The translations under genes were made by a program, and so were the position numbers. This document shows, in pieces, positions 54,725-63,380 of a stretch of DNA of 64,000 nucleotides (position 1 is the first letter of the stretch; each line of letters starts with the position of its first letter). Under the pieces are notes generated by a model, which was not told the origin of the DNA, did not search any database, and worked only from the letters and a program-made list of their open reading frames with translations. Source of the DNA: Pontibacter chinhatensis (GTDB lineage: Bacteria > Bacteroidota > Bacteroidia > Cytophagales > Hymenobacteraceae); contig NZ_FOOT01000003.1 of assembly GCF_900113285.1 (NCBI RefSeq), positions 248,001-312,000 of the forward strand, in the 5' to 3' direction.

Positions 54725-55201
54725 TTAGTATACCTGCCCCATCAGCTCGCGCACGTAGGTCACGTAGTCGGTATTGGGTGGGGTGTGGCCGTTTTTGCGC
54801 AGGTCGGTGGCTACCTGGGCACGGTGGTAAGTGGCGTGGTTGAAGGCGTGCGTCAGGATGTCGAGCACGCGCGTGCTATACTTGTGGCCCTGGCTGTTGG
54901 TGTAGTCAATCAGGCGGTTGAACTCGGCCTCATCCGCGTTCTCCACCAGCTCCTTAATCTTATAGGAAGCATACTCGTGCAGGTTCTTCAACTCCTCCAG
55001 CGTGTGCTCCTGCCATACTTTAACAGGGCTTTCGGTGCCGGTGATGCGGGCAATCCAGATAGCTTGTGCGTTCAGGGCGTGGCTGAGCAGGCGGGCTGCG
55101 TTGGCAGGCACCTCTGGCAGGTCGCTGAACACGTCCAGCATGGTTTTGTTGGCCCAGATATTATAATCTGCGAGGTTTTTCAGTACGTCGTTTCCGGTCA
55201 T
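54725..55201 (-). CDS. DinB-family protein
   Basis: 158 residues forming a four-helix bundle. Possible metal ligands are His in LLSHALNAQ (about 41) and the pair in HAFNHATYHRAQV (about 118-126), the DinB pattern. Some members are thiol-dependent metalloenzymes; others have unknown roles. It belongs to the subtype with NYNIWANK-like opening (DYNIWANKTML). It is monocistronic. Confidence 0.87.
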   Translation of the reverse strand: MTGNDVLKNLADYNIWANKTMLDVFSDLPEVPANAARLLSHALNAQAIWIARITGTESPVKVWQEHTLEELKNLHEYASYKIKELVENADEAEFNRLIDYTNSQGHKYSTRVLDILTHAFNHATYHRAQVATDLRKNGHTPPNTDYVTYVRELMGQVY

Positions 55202-55443
55202 GGTTAGTCTAAACTTGCTCTAATGTTTTCTGATAACAAGAGGTGCTGACACCTCCCCTGCTATACTTAACGCTTTACCTTTAACTATGGCTACAGCAAC
55301 TAAGTAGTTGTGCCGGTTGCCTCTGGTACAGCTATACTTCTATAGCAGCCGCAAGTTAAGGATTTTAGCTGTAGCAAGCATGTTACGACATTGTTTTTGA
55401 GTGCAAGCGTTTTACAGGAGGTTTTTATACTTTCCGTGAGCCT

Positions 55444-55824
55444 TCAAAGGTCCGCACCAAAAAGCTCTAGCAGGTAGGGCAGAAAGATGATAGTGCCCAC
55501 CACCGCGGCCGTGGCGGCAGCGATAAGTACAGCGCCCGCAGCCAGGTCCTTCGCTTTGCCAGCCAAAGGGTTATACTCCGGCGACACCAGGTTCACCACC
55601 GTTTCGATGGCCGTGTTCATGATCTCGGCCGTTACCACCAGCCCTATACTTGCCGCCAGCAGGCACCACTCCGTTTTGGTCACGTCAAAGGCAAAGCCCA
55701 GCACCACCACTGCTATACCCGACAGCACGTGCAGGCGCATGTGCGGCTCTGATCTGACGGCCGCGTTGATGCCCTTGAAGGCAAAGCGGAAGCTGTTGTA
55801 GCGTTTTTTAAAGTAGGCGCGCAA
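55444..55824 (-). CDS. dgkA: Diacylglycerol kinase (DgkA/undecaprenol kinase type)
   Basis: 126 residues with three membrane helices. The catalytic block AEIMNTAIETVVNLV (Glu and Asn, about 67-81) and the following AGKAKDLAAGAVL are the family signature. In Gram-positive relatives the enzyme phosphorylates undecaprenol; in E. coli it phosphorylates diacylglycerol. The frame starts with TTG at 55824, since no ATG or GTG precedes the conserved FKGI block. That TTG is part of a TATACTTG copy of the window-wide repeat. Confidence 0.88.
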   Translation of the reverse strand: MRAYFKKRYNSFRFAFKGINAAVRSEPHMRLHVLSGIAVVVLGFAFDVTKTEWCLLAASIGLVVTAEIMNTAIETVVNLVSPEYNPLAGKAKDLAAGAVLIAAATAAVVGTIIFLPYLLELFGADL

Positions 55825-55892
55825 GTATAAAACTGTTTTATAGGCTGAAGTATAAATTCAGGAGCAAGGTACGGTTTATACTTTAAAACCCT

Positions 55893-55998
55893 AAGTTGCG
55901 ATTAACCCACCCCTAACCCCTCCAGGGAGGGGAATCTTGTTACACCCACAGGCGGGGGTGGATTTTCACCTTCACACCAAAGTCCTAAACCGCAACTT
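55893..55998. repeat. Three-tier nested inverted repeat
   Basis: AAGTTGCG at 55893-55900 with CGCAACTT at 55991-55998, CCACCCC at 55907-55913 with GGGGTGG at 55955-55961, and CCCCTCC at 55917-55923 with GGAGGGG at 55926-55932. The CCCTAACCCCTCC-AGGGAGGGG core is a repeat type I have seen often between genes in Bacteroidetes. No ORF is present. It separates dgkA from the msrB pair. Confidence 0.75.
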
Positions 55999-56016
55999 AA
56001 GCTATATAATTGGCGG

Positions 56017-56334
56017 CTACGTTGGCTGCTCTAGATCTAAGGTAATAGAAGTGGCATTAATGCAGTAGCGCACGCCGGTGGGGGTGCGGCTATCGTCAAA
56101 CAAATGCCCCAGGTGCTGGCGGCAGCGGCTGCATAACAGCTGCACCCGTTGCCGACCGTATGTGTCCAGCGGGCAATGTGCCACGTTTTCTCCTACCTGC
56201 TGCCAGAAGCTCGGAAAGCCGGAACCCACCTCGAATTTATACTTTGCCCGAAACAGCACTTGCCCACAGCCGGAGCAAGTATAAACATCTTGTTCCTGCT
56301 GCGCCTCCCTTACCTTGCCCCTGTGCCTGAACAT
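56017..56334 (-). CDS. msrB: Peptide-methionine (R)-S-oxide reductase, short form
   Basis: 105 residues. Zinc pairs CSGC (about 20-23) and CSRC (about 68-71), substrate block GSGFPSFW and the catalytic Cys in RYCINATSI. The N-terminal part found in longer MsrB is missing, but all catalytic elements are present. Its start lies 8 bp after the stop of the second msrB gene, so they are co-transcribed. Confidence 0.9.
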   Translation of the reverse strand: MFRHRGKVREAQQEQDVYTCSGCGQVLFRAKYKFEVGSGFPSFWQQVGENVAHCPLDTYGRQRVQLLCSRCRQHLGHLFDDSRTPTGVRYCINATSITLDLEQPT

Positions 56335-56341
56335 CAGGCGG

Positions 56342-56743
56342 CTATCCCTCCTTCTCCAGTTCCTCTACCGGCACAAACTTCATGGAAAGGGAGTTCACGC
56401 AGTGGCGGATGTTTTTAGGCGTCAGGTACTCGCCCTCGAACACGTGGCCCAGGTGGGCGCCGCAGTTGGCGCAGACAATCTCGGTGCGGTGGCCGTCGGG
56501 GTCAGGCAGGCGCTTCACAGCGCCGGTTATCTCGTCATCAAAACTAGGCCAGCCGCAGTGCGACTCGAACTTGTACTCCGAAGTATACAGCGGCGCATTG
56601 CAGCGGCGGCACAGGTACACGCCCTCGGCTTTAAAGTTGTTATACTTGCCGGTGCCCGGGTACTCGGTGCCTTTGTGCACGATAATGCGCTCCTCCTCCG
56701 GGGTAAGCTTGTTATACTCTGATGGGTCTTTCGCTATTTTCAT
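56342..56743 (-). CDS. msrB: Peptide-methionine (R)-S-oxide reductase
   Basis: 133 residues. Zinc pairs CRRC (about 45-48) and CANC (about 91-94), SHCGWPSF and the catalytic Cys in RHCVNSLSM. The N-terminal block [18 protein letters not shown] is the full-length MsrB start. It reduces methionine-R-sulfoxide in proteins. It is the first gene of a tandem msrB pair. The two proteins have clearly diverged, so the pair is either an old duplication or the joining of two MsrB types. Confidence 0.92.
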   Translation of the reverse strand: MKIAKDPSEYNKLTPEEERIIVHKGTEYPGTGKYNNFKAEGVYLCRRCNAPLYTSEYKFESHCGWPSFDDEITGAVKRLPDPDGHRTEIVCANCGAHLGHVFEGEYLTPKNIRHCVNSLSMKFVPVEELEKEG

Positions 56744-56838
56744 GGGTTATACTTGGCTTAATGGTGATGTATACTTGGCTTAACAAATAACGCACCGCAA
56801 GGGTTTTAGCTGACAGTCTGGCCGGCTTTATACGTTGC

Positions 56839-57615
56839 CTAAGCCCCCTGCCCCACGTGCTGCGACAGGCCACCATCCATAAAGTAGCTGGAGCCGGTAA
56901 CGTAGTCGGAGTCTGATGAGGCCAGGAACAAGGCTACCTTAGCGATCTCCTCGGGCTTTCCGGCGCGTTTCATCGGGATGTTCTGCTCACTCTCCTCACG
57001 GGCTTCTTTATCATCAATGGCTTTCTGGTTCATGGGCGTCAGGATCATGCCGGGGCAGATGTTGTTTACGTTGATGCCGTCCTCAGCCAGCTCCAGCGCC
57101 AGCGTGCGGGTCAGGTTGCGCACAGCGGCCTTGGAGGCGCAGTAATCTGCCGTGCCCGCCGACACAATCTCCTCGTGCACCGACGATACATTAATAATCT
57201 TGCCCTTGCCGCCTTTTTGCTTACGGTGCCGGATAAAGGCGCGGGAGCAGAAGAAGGTACCGTAGAGGTTGGTGCGGATGGTGCGGTCAAACACCTCGGT
57301 GTCCATGTCGGCCACGTTGATGCCCGAGCCGTTTACCGCCGCGTTGTTTACGAGTATATCCAAGGTGCCAAATTCTTTCAGGGCCTGCTCAAAGAGCTGC
57401 TCCACTTTCTGCTCATCGGTGATATCCACCTGCAGCACGATGCCTTTCCGGTTATGTTTTTGTACCTCCTGCAGCGTTTCCTCAGCGCCTTCTTTATCCG
57501 AACGATAACAGATAACCACGTCTGCCCCTTCTTTTGCGAATTCAATGGCCGTGGCCCGCCCAATGCCGGAATCGGAGCCCGTAATCAAGGCGATTTTCCC
57601 TTTCAGTTTGTCCAT
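56839..57615 (-). CDS. Short-chain dehydrogenase (glucose 1-dehydrogenase type)
   Basis: 258 residues of the classical SDR type. The NAD(P) motif is TGSDSGIGRA (about 13-22), with NNAAVNG near 90, catalytic Ser in VSSVHE and YCASK (Tyr and Lys near 157-161). C-terminal PGMILTPM and VTGSSYFMDGG are standard. It resembles glucose 1-dehydrogenase-like SDRs often linked with stress response. The substrate is not certain. Confidence 0.85.
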   Translation of the reverse strand: MDKLKGKIALITGSDSGIGRATAIEFAKEGADVVICYRSDKEGAEETLQEVQKHNRKGIVLQVDITDEQKVEQLFEQALKEFGTLDILVNNAAVNGSGINVADMDTEVFDRTIRTNLYGTFFCSRAFIRHRKQKGGKGKIINVSSVHEEIVSAGTADYCASKAAVRNLTRTLALELAEDGINVNNICPGMILTPMNQKAIDDKEAREESEQNIPMKRAGKPEEIAKVALFLASSDSDYVTGSSYFMDGGLSQHVGQGA

Positions 57616-57726
57616 AGTAGTATGTTTAGGTTTTTAGTGCCTTACCCTGAAGGCGCTTGTACTCATACTTATGGTTTAGGCGGATGGTTATGGTTGCCTC
57701 GGAAAGTAGTTCTAGAATAGTAGGAA

Positions 57727-58272
57727 TCAGGTTGTTGCGGGGCTGGTGCGCAGCCGGTAAATGAGCGGGTGCCGCGTGTTTACAAAGTACGCCACAGCCT
57801 CAGGTGTGAGGGACTCAGGGTAAGACATGAGCAGCAACGTAAGCGGCTGCAGGCCGGAGTGGTAAGGTGGCTGCTGGTAAAAGTGGTGGTTTAAGGCAAA
57901 GCCGCTCTGCTCATAAAACCGGATGCGGCGCTGCTGGATTTCCTCACGGGGAGGCTCCACCTCTAAAAGTATGGGACGGGCATCACGGTTGGTAAAGCTT
58001 TCCAGGATGCGCTTGCCATAGCCCCTGCCCCGCAGTGCCGGAGTTGTAACGAAGTGCTCCAGGTAACGCACCTCCTCAAAGCCCCACCACAAAAGTATAC
58101 CTACCAGAGTTTCCTCCTGAAGTATAAGCTCGAAGTGGTAATGGGCATACGGCATAATAGCGCGCTGCCACGCTAGCGGGCGGCGTTCCTCCAGCGGAAA
58201 AGCCTGCTCATACAAGGCCCAGGCTTGCTTAAAATGGCTATGTGAAGTATCAGTGAGTCTTAAGAAATTCAT
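57727..58272 (-). CDS. GNAT-family N-acetyltransferase
   Basis: 181 residues from the ATG at 58272 (a TTG at 58290 is possible). The acetyl-CoA site is RGRGYGKRIL (about 90) after the strand LEHFVTTPAL. The segment RIRFYEQSGF is motif B. The substrate is unknown. It is a single gene between two unrelated ones on the same strand. Confidence 0.85.
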   Translation of the reverse strand: MNFLRLTDTSHSHFKQAWALYEQAFPLEERRPLAWQRAIMPYAHYHFELILQEETLVGILLWWGFEEVRYLEHFVTTPALRGRGYGKRILESFTNRDARPILLEVEPPREEIQQRRIRFYEQSGFALNHHFYQQPPYHSGLQPLTLLLMSYPESLTPEAVAYFVNTRHPLIYRLRTSPATT

Positions 58273-58323
58273 CTCGGGATGCGGTTGCAAAGAGATGCAA
58301 AGGTAAGGCTTATGGCTATACTT

Positions 58324-58797
58324 TTAAGGCAGCTTCTGGTTAGTAAGCAGCTTGTTTATTGTCTGCACGATGCGCTCCACCTTGGTTTCGTCGGTTTTGG
58401 CAGCGTAAATCCAGTCTACAAAGGCCTTTTGCTCGCGGTCAGAGTACTTCCGGAATTCCGCGTAGGCATTCGGTTCGTCCTGCAGGCACAGCAGCAGTTC
58501 TTCGGGCACTTCCTGCGGGGTGTTGTCGGCATAAAGTATAACCTGCACCCAATCGCCGGCCTGCTTCTTTAGCTTCTTGCGTATCTCTGCCTTTACCGGC
58601 AAAAAAAGCTGCCCGTTGCCCATCGGCATCAGGTGAATGCCTTTTAGCTCGTAGCCGTCTATACTTCCCTTCACCCGCACCCACCCGAAATAGGCATGCT
58701 TGTCGGGCAGAATCTCAGGTATGGCCGCGTAGGTCCAGCCGCCTTTGCCGGGGAATTTCTCCAGGAGGTAGGTTTTGTTGGTGAGGGGATGAGCCAT
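58324..58797 (-). CDS. DUF1905 / YdeI-type (OmpD-associated) protein
   Basis: 157 residues. The N-terminal DUF1905 domain (about 1-92, GWVRVKGSIDGYELKGIHLMPMGNG split across the domain, and LPVKAEIRKKLKK) is followed by a C-terminal Bacteriocin-protection/YdeI-like helical segment (about 100-150, FRKYSDREQKAFVDWIYAAKTDETKVERI split). The function is unclear. The family is common and soluble. Confidence 0.85.
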   Translation of the reverse strand: MAHPLTNKTYLLEKFPGKGGWTYAAIPEILPDKHAYFGWVRVKGSIDGYELKGIHLMPMGNGQLFLPVKAEIRKKLKKQAGDWVQVILYADNTPQEVPEELLLCLQDEPNAYAEFRKYSDREQKAFVDWIYAAKTDETKVERIVQTINKLLTNQKLP

Positions 58798-59212
58798 GTA
58801 GTTTGAATTAATGATTCCTAAAAGTATAAGACGCCGCTCCTAAACCAACTGCAAAGTATGGCCTGATGTGTTGCGGCCAGGCCGATGCAGGCGCCATTCC
58901 CTGTGGCCATCTTACCCCTAAGTATAGCTTGGCCCGGGTTTAAAAGCAACAGAAAACCGTGGCTACAACACCTTCCACCCGGGCCACTGTACATTTTCGA
59001 CCCAAAGAATAAGCAGAGGCGAACAGGTTTGTATTTATATCAAACGTATAATTTTTATGCATAATTCGAGAACAAGAGCAGCGGCAGACTCGTTTTCTAC
59101 AGTAGAAGCAATAAATCAATATAGATGAGTTGGTGAATGAAATGGGCATTCTGTGGACTGCCTGAGAGGGATGATCCTTTTATATTATTTATTCATATCT
59201 AATTTTAATATT
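58798..59212. other. Intergenic region without a recognised gene
   Basis: About 415 bp between divergently read genes. It contains several AAGTATA copies and an A/T-rich part (59020-59110) that may hold the promoter of the gene at 59213. A minus-strand frame (58940-59149) has no family resemblance and an unusual composition, and is not called. Confidence 0.5.
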
Positions 59213-59653
59213 ATGAGCTCTTTCACTTCTTTTTTCAACAATTTATTTGGCCTTAAGGATCAACCTTCAGGATCCAGAGACCCACGGCGGGTAGTGGTAA
59301 CTTCCTCCTCTCAGCCAGAGGTGCTGCAGAAAGTGATGCGGGAAGAAAAGCTATCTCACGGAGAGACAGTGATGGCAAACTTATCCCCGGTGCGCTTAGA
59401 GAAAAGCCGCGGCAAAATGGTGCTGTACTTTTGCCCCATGAAGTCGATGGAAGTACTCGAAACGCTTTCTGCCGGTGACGGAGGAAGCATTCCTAACCAG
59501 GTGATAGTAGAGGATTTAGCCATACCCAGAGAGCTGAAAGAGGGACTCTATATGTTGAAAAACGTTAAAGTGACCTCTAACGGTACCATGCAGGTAAGGG
59601 CCACAGAGCAGACCGAATGGAAAGTCGTTCACTCCGATCTCTACAGCTGGTAA
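59213..59653 (+). CDS. Small soluble protein, function unknown
   Basis: 146 residues from the ATG at 59213. An in-frame start at 59153 would add a hydrophobic leader without a clear signal peptide. No family motif is seen. The composition is balanced, with a central beta-rich region (KMVLYFCPMKSMEVL, NQVIVEDLAIP, MLKNVKV) that suggests a small beta-barrel or sandwich. Codon use is like the rest of the window. It has its own terminator. Confidence 0.6.
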   Translation: MSSFTSFFNNLFGLKDQPSGSRDPRRVVVTSSSQPEVLQKVMREEKLSHGETVMANLSPVRLEKSRGKMVLYFCPMKSMEVLETLSAGDGGSIPNQVIVEDLAIPRELKEGLYMLKNVKVTSNGTMQVRATEQTEWKVVHSDLYSW

Positions 59654-59730
59654 GCGGCATTTAATCAGGTTCAGAAACAGAAGTATAAAACACAGGCATG
59701 CCCTGGGCATAACTATATCTAACACAACAT

Positions 59731-59772
59731 AAAAAAGGAAAGCAGCCCGAAACCGGGCTGCTTTCCTTTTTT
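59731..59772. terminator. Very strong shared terminator
   Basis: A 19-bp perfect stem (59731-59749 with 59754-59772) around a four-base loop, with A and T runs at the ends. It serves the convergent genes at 59213 and 59790. Confidence 0.92.
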
Positions 59773-59789
59773 ATGACAATAGGTACGTA

Positions 59790-60812
59790 CTACTCCAAAT
59801 GTAAAGGGTAGCTTGTGCCTCTGGCCTCTACTACCCTGAAGCTGCCGTACTGTTTTTTCAGAGAGGATGTGTTGTCCGGGTTAACGGGGATGATTTGCTT
59901 CTCTTTTCGGTTCGTCTCGATTTCAAGTGTCTCGCCCAGCGGCTTCATTACCTCTTCGGAGGCAAGCTTAAACATGGTGCCCGGTTTCATGCCTTTTGCC
60001 GAGAAAATCTGTTTGCCGGACTCGCCTTCTTTGGCGGTAACGGTAACATTGGCCGGGTTGCTGCCTGTGTACTCCAGCCACAAGCTTTGAACGCCACTGT
60101 AGCGCGTTTTGTCGTAGCGTCCCTGGCCATCCACACAAAGCTGCAGACGCGCAATGGCACCAGAACCCACGTTTTTGCGCTCGGCACCAAATGTTACTAC
60201 CGCTTTCACGACGCCGGGAGTGTTGTCAAACGAGACAAAGATGCCTTGGTTCTTACCCATTACCGGGATCTCCTTCTGCTCCAGCAATTGCCCGGAAGCG
60301 CTGTACAGCTCCACCTTAGAGCCCCTGTCTTCTTCGGCAATGTCGGTGAAGAGCATTTGTTTCATCGTAACGGAGCCTACTGGTGAGAAATCCAGCGTTA
60401 CGCGTCCGCCTGCGCGGTTAGCCTTCGTGCCCGTCTCGTCCGGCACGGTCAGGATTCCGCCGAACATGCCCAGCATTTGCCTGTCGAATGGGTTTGTGAG
60501 GTCTGTAGCCGGGTCGGTTGGATCGAGCAGCAAACCCTCGGTCTCTTCGAGGTACTTGCCGTTGTGTCCTCTTCGCTGGGCCGTCACGGTCATCACCGCC
60601 CGGTCCTCTTCTATCATGCTTACATGGCGCGGAAGCTCCCCTGTGCCAAACGTCTGCACCAGGTTACAGGTGGTGGGGTCGTAGCCCACGAGCTTCTCCT
60701 CCTGCGATACTTTCATGGGTTCTACTGGCTCCTGCTCGTTGATTTGCTCACAGGAAAATAGGAAAACAGATGCGATGGCAGCTGCGAACGTTTTTGTACT
60801 TGTTGTTTTCAT
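59790..60812 (-). CDS. Bacteroidetes lipoprotein, possible DUF7467-type
   Basis: 340 residues with a signal peptide and lipobox FSC at Cys21. A mature beta-rich protein follows, with a central block RVTLDFSPVGSVTMKQMLFTDI and a later SLWLEYTGSNPANVTVTAK. This last pattern resembles domains named DUF7467 that occur in secreted Bacteroidetes proteins; that assignment is tentative. It has no C-terminal T9SS domain. Upstream lies a gene-free stretch with a TACT-N7-AGTA palindrome about 250 bp away. Confidence 0.7.
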   Translation of the reverse strand: MKTTSTKTFAAAIASVFLFSCEQINEQEPVEPMKVSQEEKLVGYDPTTCNLVQTFGTGELPRHVSMIEEDRAVMTVTAQRRGHNGKYLEETEGLLLDPTDPATDLTNPFDRQMLGMFGGILTVPDETGTKANRAGGRVTLDFSPVGSVTMKQMLFTDIAEEDRGSKVELYSASGQLLEQKEIPVMGKNQGIFVSFDNTPGVVKAVVTFGAERKNVGSGAIARLQLCVDGQGRYDKTRYSGVQSLWLEYTGSNPANVTVTAKEGESGKQIFSAKGMKPGTMFKLASEEVMKPLGETLEIETNRKEKQIIPVNPDNTSSLKKQYGSFRVVEARGTSYPLHLE

Positions 60813-61061
60813 TTGAACGTAATTAGGGTATGTAAAAAAGGAAATGGTATCGTGCGGTGATTAGTATATTCCCGATGCGGTGACGGAGTTATACTTGCAG
60901 GATAGACTGGTAAATGATTATAAAATATGTTGAAAGCTCAGGTTTGAGCCTTTCTTGAGCGAGCGAAGTAACAGGGTGTTCATTGGTAAAAGTATAAAAT
61001 TAGATAGATGACTCTGCTGATGTGTAGATACGGCGGATGCTTAGGATTAGTTGAAAAATTT

Positions 61062-61078
61062 GTACTTAAAATGAGTAC
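61062..61078. promoter_or_regulatory. Palindromic operator-like site (TACT-N7-AGTA)
   Basis: GTACT and AGTAC are separated by seven bases, and further out TTAAAAT faces ATTTTAA. TACT-N7-AGTA is the operator form of YodB/CatR-type HxlR/DUF24 regulators in Bacillus. Nothing between 60813 and 61237 encodes a regulator. The site may control the lipoprotein gene at 60812, but it is 250 bp from its start. Confidence 0.3.
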
Positions 61079-61145
61079 TATTTTAAAAACAGGTGAAATT
61101 GCCTTATAAAAGTACGTCCTGGGTACAGTAAAAGTGTGCAAAAGA

Positions 61146-61173
61146 AAAAGCAGCCCCTGCCGGAGCTGCTTTT
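61146..61173 (-). terminator. Terminator after the SDR gene at 61238
   Basis: AAAAGCAGC pairs with GCTGCTTTT with a ten-base loop, with a T-rich tail on the minus strand. Confidence 0.7.
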
Positions 61174-61237
61174 AAAGTATAAGTTACCACCGCGAAGGTG
61201 CTATGATAAATTATAAGTATACTTGCTGAACTCTTGG

Positions 61238-62029
61238 TTAAGGGTTTCCATACATGTTGGACTCTCCCCCGTCGATGGCGATGGTCTGGCCGTTTACGTA
61301 GGAAGCCGCTTCGCTCAGTAGGAAGGCTACTACCTTGGCCACCTCCTCCGGCAGGCCCAGGCGCCGGGTGGGGTTTCGCTGGGCATAGGCAGCTTCTGCG
61401 GCTTTGGGGTCATCTGGGTTCACTTCCCTGAAGGCCTCGGCCACCATAGGCGTAAGGATGGCTCCCGGCGCAATGGCATTGGTTATAATGCCGTCCTTGC
61501 CGTACTCCAGCGCCGCATTCTTCGTCATGCCCGACACGGCGTGCTTGCTGGCTACGTAGGCTACCTGGTTCAGCACGCCCCGGATGCCTCCCACGGAGGC
61601 CACGTTTACAATGCGCCCATACTTTTGCCTCTGCATTACCGGAATCACATAGCGCATGCCGTAGTACACCCCCATCAGGTTGATGTCGATTACCTTCTTA
61701 AAAACGTTGATGTCATATTCAATCATAGGCGCCTGGCGACCTTCTATGCCGGCGTTGTTGTACAAGCCGTCTATGCGGCCAAATGATTTTTCGGCTTCGG
61801 AGACATACTTTTTAACGTCCTCCTCGTTCGAGGCGTCGCCCACAACAGTGATGATTTTCGCAGACGCAAATTCTTTGGTTAGGTTATCGGCGGCATCAGA
61901 TAGCTGGGCCTCATTGAAATCCATCAATGTAAGGTTTGCTCCCTGACTTGCCAACTCCTTCGCAGCCGCCAGCCCCAGGCCCATGGCAGCCCCCGTGATA
62001 ATGATGGATTTCTGATCGAATGCTTTCAT
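61238..62029 (-). CDS. Short-chain dehydrogenase/reductase
   Basis: 263 residues of the classical SDR type: TGAAMGLGLAAA (about 12-23), NNAGIEG near 90, NVASVGG and the catalytic YVASKH near 157-162. APGAILTPM and IDGGESNM at the end are standard. It has moderate similarity to many NAD-dependent SDRs, and the substrate is not known. It is divergent from the qorB-like gene, with 316 bp between. Confidence 0.87.
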   Translation of the reverse strand: MKAFDQKSIIITGAAMGLGLAAAKELASQGANLTLMDFNEAQLSDAADNLTKEFASAKIITVVGDASNEEDVKKYVSEAEKSFGRIDGLYNNAGIEGRQAPMIEYDINVFKKVIDINLMGVYYGMRYVIPVMQRQKYGRIVNVASVGGIRGVLNQVAYVASKHAVSGMTKNAALEYGKDGIITNAIAPGAILTPMVAEAFREVNPDDPKAAEAAYAQRNPTRRLGLPEEVAKVVAFLLSEAASYVNGQTIAIDGGESNMYGNP

Positions 62030-62345
62030 AATGGCTATTGTAAAGTATAAAACTCAGGATGACAGCAGGCTCACGATAGCTTTGATCTGCCTTTCAGCGT
62101 CCGGTGTCGGAGCCGAGGCAAGTGCTTGGAGGGTGATGGGGTGAGGGTGAGCCAGAAAGTATAAAACTACTTGGTTATACGATGGGGGCCGGATTTCCGG
62201 CACAGCCGAGCTAAACCCGACTATGAAGTATGGGTGCAAGATAGGTTGCCGCTAAAAAGGCAAGGCGCCTGTAGCCCGATAACTTTCCCCTCCCTCCCCG
62301 GTTGTATAGGTACCGTTCAATCGAGAAATTAAATTAGTAAGTGAT
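62030..62345. other. Divergent intergenic region without a recognised gene
   Basis: Three AAGTATA copies. A minus-strand frame of 61 codons (62054-62239) has no family signal. A GGTACC palindrome lies 37 bp before the qorB-like start. No HxlR gene is next to it. Confidence 0.5.
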
Positions 62346-63209
62346 ATGAAAATTGGAATTACCGGAGCCACAGGGCAGCTTGGCCGTCTTGTAGTTGGCA
62401 AACTCAAAAGTAAAGTATCTCCCGACAGCCTGGTGGCGCTTGTTCGTTCGCCGGAGAAAGGCGCTGATTTGGGCGTGGAAACCCGCGAAGCTGATTACAC
62501 CAAACCAGAGACGCTGGAAACCGCCCTCAAAGGAATTGATACGCTGTTGCTGATCTCCTCAAGTGAGGTTGGACAACGTGCCACGCAGCACCATAACATT
62601 ATTGAGGCAGCGAAGAAAGGCGGCGTAAAATGGATTGTGTACACCAGCCTGCTGCACGCTGACACCTCCACGTTGAGCCTGGCAGACGAACACCGCGCTA
62701 CAGAGGCAGAACTGAAGCAATCCGGTATTCCGCACACCATCCTGCGAAACGGTTGGTACACCGAAAACTATACAGGCTCTATCCAGGGGGCGCTTGCCGG
62801 TGGTGCGTTTATAGGTAGTGCAGGCGAGGGCAAAATCTCCTCGGCCTCCCGTGTCGACTTTGCCGATGCGGCGGTGGCTGTTCTGACCACCAATGGCCAC
62901 GAAGGCAAAGTATACGAACTGGCCGGAGACGAAGCTTACACGCTCAGCGACTTGGCTGCAGAGATTTCCCGCCAAACAGGAAAAGACATTCCCTACAAAA
63001 ACCTGCCTGAGGCGGATTATGCTGCCGCACTTGCCAGCTTCGGTTTGCCAGAGGGCCTGGCCCAGGCCATTGCCAGCTGGGATACGGCCGCATCAAAGGG
63101 CGATCTGTATGACGACAGCCGCCAGCTTTCCGCCCTTATCGGCCACCCAACCACTCCTCTGAAAGAGACAGTGGCCGAGGCACTGAAAGAGCCATCCCAA
63201 ACAGCGTAG
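62346..63209 (+). CDS. NAD(P)H:quinone oxidoreductase-like NmrA/SDR protein (QorB type)
   Basis: 287 residues of the atypical SDR/NmrA fold. The nucleotide motif is GITGATGQLGRLV (3-15). LLLISSSEVGQRATQHHNIIEAAKKGGV and ILRNGWYTENY (split over 84-140) are characteristic of the QorB/YtfG family of NADPH:quinone oxidoreductases. The active-site YxxxK of classical SDRs is not used. In enterobacteria the neighbour is an HxlR regulator, but none is here. It is monocistronic with a UUCG-loop terminator. Confidence 0.87.
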   Translation: MKIGITGATGQLGRLVVGKLKSKVSPDSLVALVRSPEKGADLGVETREADYTKPETLETALKGIDTLLLISSSEVGQRATQHHNIIEAAKKGGVKWIVYTSLLHADTSTLSLADEHRATEAELKQSGIPHTILRNGWYTENYTGSIQGALAGGAFIGSAGEGKISSASRVDFADAAVAVLTTNGHEGKVYELAGDEAYTLSDLAAEISRQTGKDIPYKNLPEADYAAALASFGLPEGLAQAIASWDTAASKGDLYDDSRQLSALIGHPTTPLKETVAEALKEPSQTA

Positions 63210-63236
63210 TTTATACTTTGCTGCCACACCATGTTC

Positions 63237-63262
63237 ACAAAAGCTACTTCGGTAGCTTTTGT
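63237..63262 (+). terminator. Terminator with UUCG tetraloop after the qorB-like gene
   Basis: ACAAAAGCTAC pairs with GTAGCTTTTGT around TTCG (a C-UUCG-G tetraloop), followed by TGTTTT. Confidence 0.88.
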
Positions 63263-63380
63263 TGTTTTATAGCTGATGGGAAAGTATAGATTTTGAGAAC
63301 TGCCGGTTACTGAGAAGTATGGCTGTAGGTCGTGGTGAGGTTCAGTTACTACTGCTTGCCGGCGTGAGCGACTTATTTAT

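Noticed and set aside
62054..62239. 61-codon frame between the SDR and qorB-like genes
   Set aside because: No family signal, low-complexity composition and heptamer repeats inside it.
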